Source of the DNA: Halobellus litoreus
Lineage (GTDB): Archaea > Halobacteriota > Halobacteria > Halobacteriales > Haloferacaceae
Length of the DNA stretch: 64,000 nt
Assembly (NCBI RefSeq): GCF_024464595.1
Contig: NZ_JANHAW010000001.1
Span: 1,319,083-1,383,082, forward strand
Direction: 5' to 3'
Position 1 is the stretch's first letter, and the number at the start of each line of letters is the position of its first letter. The position numbers and the translations under genes are program-made. The notes under the pieces are model-generated. The model worked only from the letters and a program-made list of their open reading frames with translations, made no database searches and was not told the DNA's origin. Positions 61,146 to 64,000 of this stretch are shown here, one piece after another.

Positions 61146-61991
61146 CTAGAGCGCCTCCAGGAGGTCGACGTCGCGGACGATGCCCACGAGTTGGTCGCCC
61201 GCAACGAGCGGGATCTGCTCGATGTCCTCGGTGATCATCGCTTGCGCGACCTCGACGACGGACTTTCGCTTCGAGACCGTCACGACGCCGTCGGACATAA
61301 ACTTCGAGGCCGGTTCGGAGGGGATCTCGACGTTCCGGGTCGGGACGTAGCGCTTTCCGATGGCCTTGATGCCCTCCCACATCCACTCGTCGTCCTGGCC
61401 GGCGACCGAGTCGCCGGTGTCGTCCTCGCCCTCGACGACGCGGGCGACCTCGATGATGTCGACCTCGGTGAGAATTCCGCTCATCCGCCCGTCGTCGTCG
61501 AGACAGACCGTGTAGGGGACGTTCGCGTAGTAGATCTCGCGCTCGGCGACCGGCAGCGGCGTCCCGGCGTAGGTCGTGTTCACGTCCGCGGTCGCGACGT
61601 CGCCCGCCGTGGCGTCGGTGTCGACCTCGCCGCGGGCGATGGCGTGGATGACGTCGGTGACGGTGACGATGCCCTCGAGGCGGCCGTCGACCACTGGGAC
61701 CCGCCGGGACCCGGAGTCGAGCATCAGGTGCGCCGCCTCCTCGACGCTCGTGTCGGCGGTGACCGTCGGGACCTCCCGCATCAACACGGCGAGTTGGTCC
61801 TCGTCGGGGCGTTCGATCAGTTCCTCGCGGGAGACCAGGCCGCGGTACTCCTCGCCGTCGGCGGAGTTCTTCACGACCGGAACGGAGGAGAAACCGCGTT
61901 CCTGGAGGTACTCCAGCACGTCGTCGCGGGTCCCCGGGAGTTCGACAGTGACAACGTCCTCGCGGGGAGTCATCGCGTCGGCAACGTTCAT
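61146..61991 (-). CDS. Four-CBS-domain protein
   Basis: 281 residues with four CBS motifs in two Bateman pairs: MNVADAMTPREDVVTVELPG (1), REVPTVTADTSVEEAAHLML (2), a central pair member with GILTEVDIIEVARVV (3), and KFMSDGVVTVSKRKSVVEVA (4). CBS pairs bind adenine nucleotides and sense energy charge. Located directly upstream of glyS on the same strand. A start at 61991 (ATG) matches the family; the longer frame is not supported. Confidence 0.88.
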   Translation of the reverse strand: MNVADAMTPREDVVTVELPGTRDDVLEYLQERGFSSVPVVKNSADGEEYRGLVSREELIERPDEDQLAVLMREVPTVTADTSVEEAAHLMLDSGSRRVPVVDGRLEGIVTVTDVIHAIARGEVDTDATAGDVATADVNTTYAGTPLPVAEREIYYANVPYTVCLDDDGRMSGILTEVDIIEVARVVEGEDDTGDSVAGQDDEWMWEGIKAIGKRYVPTRNVEIPSEPASKFMSDGVVTVSKRKSVVEVAQAMITEDIEQIPLVAGDQLVGIVRDVDLLEAL

Positions 61992-62479
61992 GAGGCGTTG
62001 TACTGCGTCACACCTCTTGTACTCTTTGAAGGTTCTCGGACGGCCTCCCGGACGGTTTTCAGCCCGCGAGCGCCGCGCACTAGAAGTGCGACAGTCAGGA
62101 GCGACCAGCAGGCCGCCGGTGTGCGGGTGCACCGCGCGGCGTGCGCACCGGGATAGTCATCACCCACCCGAAACGCGTCTCTCGGTCACTTCGCACGCAC
62201 TTCGCTCACCACTCACACTCGAACAATAGCCGTTACTCGCTTGCTCGGCCGCTGTCGGGTGATCGAGTTGCGTGGGTAACGGCAAACCCTGGGACACTGT
62301 CCCATTCGCGGTTTGGTACACATTCGCACGGATTGCCGCTTTAGATCGATCATACGTTTTCCGTTAGGGTTTAATTATATACTAACGTGCGGTATCTGCC
62401 GTCATAATATACATAATCGTGAAATAACTCACGACATCGATCCGACGGGTTTATGTATGAATGAGACACACTCACAAAC
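61992..62479. other. 488-base gap with nested inverted repeats
   Basis: No gene seen. Positions 62283-62315 hold CAAACC ... GGTTTG enclosing a perfect 7-bp inverted repeat, TGGGACA-C-TGTCCCA (62290-62304). From 62340 on the sequence is strongly AT-rich. TTTATGTA (62450-62457) is the TATA box for the next gene. Confidence 0.6.
62450..62457 (+). promoter_or_regulatory. TATA box of the 55-residue protein gene
   Basis: TTTATGTA lies 23-30 bases upstream of the ATG at 62480, in a long AT-rich region. This points to a strong leaderless promoter. Confidence 0.6.
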
Positions 62480-62647
62480 ATGACGCCGAATGCGGCGGCT
62501 GTGTCCGACGCGTCGCGCGCCGAGGTGATGGCCTCGGTGGACTCCACTCCCGCTCAATCGGAGTTCGTTATCGCGGACATCTCCCGCGATGACGCGTGGC
62601 TTTCGATGCGACTGTCGGAGGCGCCGTCGCTCCAAGACTGGGCGTAG
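62480..62647 (+). CDS. 55-residue haloarchaeal protein (DUF7556-like)
   Basis: Too short for most gene finders. Starts MTPNAAAVSDASRAEVMASV and continues to FVIADISRDDAWLSM and a C-terminal LQDWA. I recall this type of short acidic protein, with the FVIADISRDDAWL motif, in many haloarchaea; no function is known. It has a good TATA box and is followed by a T6 run at 62667-62672 as a possible terminator. Confidence 0.75.
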   Translation: MTPNAAAVSDASRAEVMASVDSTPAQSEFVIADISRDDAWLSMRLSEAPSLQDWA

Positions 62648-62661
62648 GGCTCGGCCTAACG

Positions 62662-62672
62662 GACGGTTTTTT
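62662..62672 (+). terminator. T-run after the 55-residue gene
   Basis: GACGGTTTTTT at 15-25 bases after the stop; haloarchaeal transcripts commonly end at such T-tracts. No hairpin is needed. Confidence 0.4.
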
Positions 62673-62746
62673 CCCGGTTCCACCGACCGTCAGTCGCGAG
62701 ACCGCGACCGGCAGGATTTTTGTCCGCGTCTCCCGAGGAGGTGGAT

Positions 62747-63166
62747 ATGCACTATCGCGAGGTCGACGCGAGTCGGGAGTTCCTGCTTCGGCTCGAAACC
62801 GGGGCGGACTGGCGCACCGAGATCGAGGAGTTCGCCGACCTCGAAGGGATCGACGCCGCGTGGTTCCAAGCGATGGGGGCCGTCCAGGACGCCGAAGTGT
62901 GGTTCTACGACCAGGAAGACAAGGAGTACCAGTCGGTGACGTTCGACGAGCCCCTGGAAGTGGCCGCCTGCGTCGGTAACGTCTCCGACCTCGACGGCGA
63001 TCGCTTCGCGCACACGCACGCCGTGCTCTCGCGGCCGAGCGGGCAGGCGCTCGCGGGACACCTCAACGCCGCGACCGTCTTCGCCGGCGAGGTGTACCTC
63101 CGCGCGTTCGACGAGTCGCTCGTCAGAGAACACGACGAGACGACCGACCTGGACCTCTGGCTGTAA
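62747..63166 (+). CDS. PPC (DUF296) domain protein
   Basis: 139 residues that form one PPC/DUF296 domain, as in AT-hook plant proteins and bacterial/archaeal relatives. REFLLRLETGADWRTEIEEFADLEGI, FQAMGAVQDAEVWFYDQED and the His-containing HTHAVLSRPSGQALAGHLNAATVFAGEVYLRAF are typical, with a possible metal site. It probably forms trimers. The ATG at 62747 has a good ribosome-binding sequence (GGAGGTG, 62737-62743), one of the few here. It is followed by polC after 2 bases. Confidence 0.85.
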   Translation: MHYREVDASREFLLRLETGADWRTEIEEFADLEGIDAAWFQAMGAVQDAEVWFYDQEDKEYQSVTFDEPLEVAACVGNVSDLDGDRFAHTHAVLSRPSGQALAGHLNAATVFAGEVYLRAFDESLVREHDETTDLDLWL

Positions 63167-63168
63167 CC

Positions 63169-64000
63169 GTGCGCGACGACGACGAGCGGTACTTCGAGCG
63201 GATCGAATCCCGACTCGACGAGGCGTTCGAACGCGCCGAACGCGCGAAGGGGATGGGCTACGACCCCGAACCCGAGGTCGAGATCCCCGTGGCGAAGGAC
63301 ATGGCCGACAGGGTGGAGAACATCCTCGGGATCGCGGGCGTCGCAGAGCGCGTCCGGGAACTCGAAGGCGAGATGTCCCGCGAGGAGGCCGCTCTCGAAC
63401 TCGTGACCGACTTCGTCGAGGGGACCGTCGGCGACTACGAGGGCCGCGCGGGGAAGATCGAAGGCGCGGTGCGGACGGCGGTCGCGCTCCTCACCGAGGG
63501 CGTCGTCGCCGCGCCGATCGAGGGGATCGATCGCGTGGAGATCCTCGAAAACGACGACGGCACCGAATTCGTGAACGTCTACTACGCGGGACCGATCCGC
63601 TCGGCGGGGGGCACCGCCCAGGCCCTGTCGGTGCTGGTCGCCGACTACGCCCGGTCGCTGCTCGGCATCGACGAGTACGACGCGCGCACGGTGGAGACCG
63701 AGCGGTACGCCGAGGAGATCTCGCTGTACGACAAGGAGACCGGCCTCCAGTACTCGCCGAAGGATAAGGAGACGAAGTTCATCGCCGATCACATGCCGAT
63801 TATGCTCGACGGCGAGGCCACCGGCGACGAGGAGGTCTCGGGCTTCCGCGACCTCGAACGCGTCGACACCAACAGCGCGCGAGGGGGGATGTGCCTCGTT
63901 CTCGCGGAGGGAATCGCGCTGAAGGCCCCGAAGATCCAGCGCTACACCCGCGGCCTCGACGAGGTCGACTGGCCGTGGCTCCAGGACCTCATCGACGGGA
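63169..64000 (+). CDS. polC: DNA polymerase II (PolD) large subunit DP2, N-terminal part
   Basis: First 277 codons; the rest lies beyond the right edge. DP2 is the catalytic subunit of the archaeal replicative polymerase PolD. VRDDDERYFERIESRLDEAF at the start, AAPIEGIDRVEI, NVYYAGPIRSAGGTAQALSV and DTNSARGGMCLVLAEGIALKAPKI are diagnostic. A GTG start at 63169 is only 2 bases after the PPC gene, so the two may be co-transcribed. Whether inteins are present cannot be seen here. Confidence 0.95.
   Translation, partial: MRDDDERYFERIESRLDEAFERAERAKGMGYDPEPEVEIPVAKDMADRVENILGIAGVAERVRELEGEMSREEAALELVTDFVEGTVGDYEGRAGKIEGAVRTAVALLTEGVVAAPIEGIDRVEILENDDGTEFVNVYYAGPIRSAGGTAQALSVLVADYARSLLGIDEYDARTVETERYAEEISLYDKETGLQYSPKDKETKFIADHMPIMLDGEATGDEEVSGFRDLERVDTNSARGGMCLVLAEGIALKAPKIQRYTRGLDEVDWPWLQDLIDG

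Overview
The window is a stretch of chromosome from a halophilic archaeon (class Halobacteria). The DNA is very GC-rich, the predicted proteins are acidic (Asp/Glu-rich, Lys-poor), and most genes start at a TATA-like box 22-30 bases upstream with little or no leader. The gene set also fits: archaeal DnaG, PolD large subunit, NOG1, HalOD1 and LysW-dependent arginine synthesis. It looks like ordinary core genome. I saw no rRNA, tRNA, CRISPR array, transposase or prophage genes.

Layout. 1-7 kb: glutamine synthetase (cut by the left edge) divergent from an Lrp regulator; a CARF-winged-helix regulator; small membrane proteins; an isochorismatase-fold hydrolase; a YqcI/YcgG protein; and a sodium/solute symporter with a DUF3311 partner. 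7-17 kb: dnaG, GNAT, a DUF92 membrane protein, an RCK membrane protein, two convergent cis-prenyltransferase-family genes, serS, HalOD1, tsr3 and DUF5518. 17-31 kb: NOG1, MgtC/DUF4010, SIMPL lipoprotein, DUF389, rhomboid, histidine kinase, RNase R-type nuclease, azlCD, acyl-CoA ligase and an antiporter fused to RCK domains. 31-47 kb: thiolase, AAA ATPase, uvrB, TauE/SafE with UspA, two tiny genes, an SPFH protein, a 2H phosphoesterase, P450, XPD-like helicase, DUF6789 and PsiE.

47-57 kb holds a complete arginine module on the minus strand, in transcription order argG-argH, then lysW(argW)-argX-argC-argB-argD-argE-argF. Glutamate is carried on the LysW carrier protein, released as ornithine by ArgE, then converted to arginine by ArgF, ArgG and ArgH. 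The carrier has lost all four zinc-ribbon cysteines. 57-64 kb: CPA2 antiporter with its TrkA-C subunit, a dolichol-kinase-like protein, glyS, a CBS protein, a 55-residue protein, a PPC/DUF296 protein and the 5' part of polC (cut by the right edge).

The most interesting points are: the cis-prenyltransferase pair, whose members have complementary losses of catalytic and RxG motifs, as in the eukaryotic DHDDS/NgBR heteromer; the cysteine-free LysW; three unrelated intergenic tandem arrays (20, 26 and 16 bp units); an AT-rich element placed alike upstream of the argG and lysW promoters; and several small genes, two of them overlooked because of their size.
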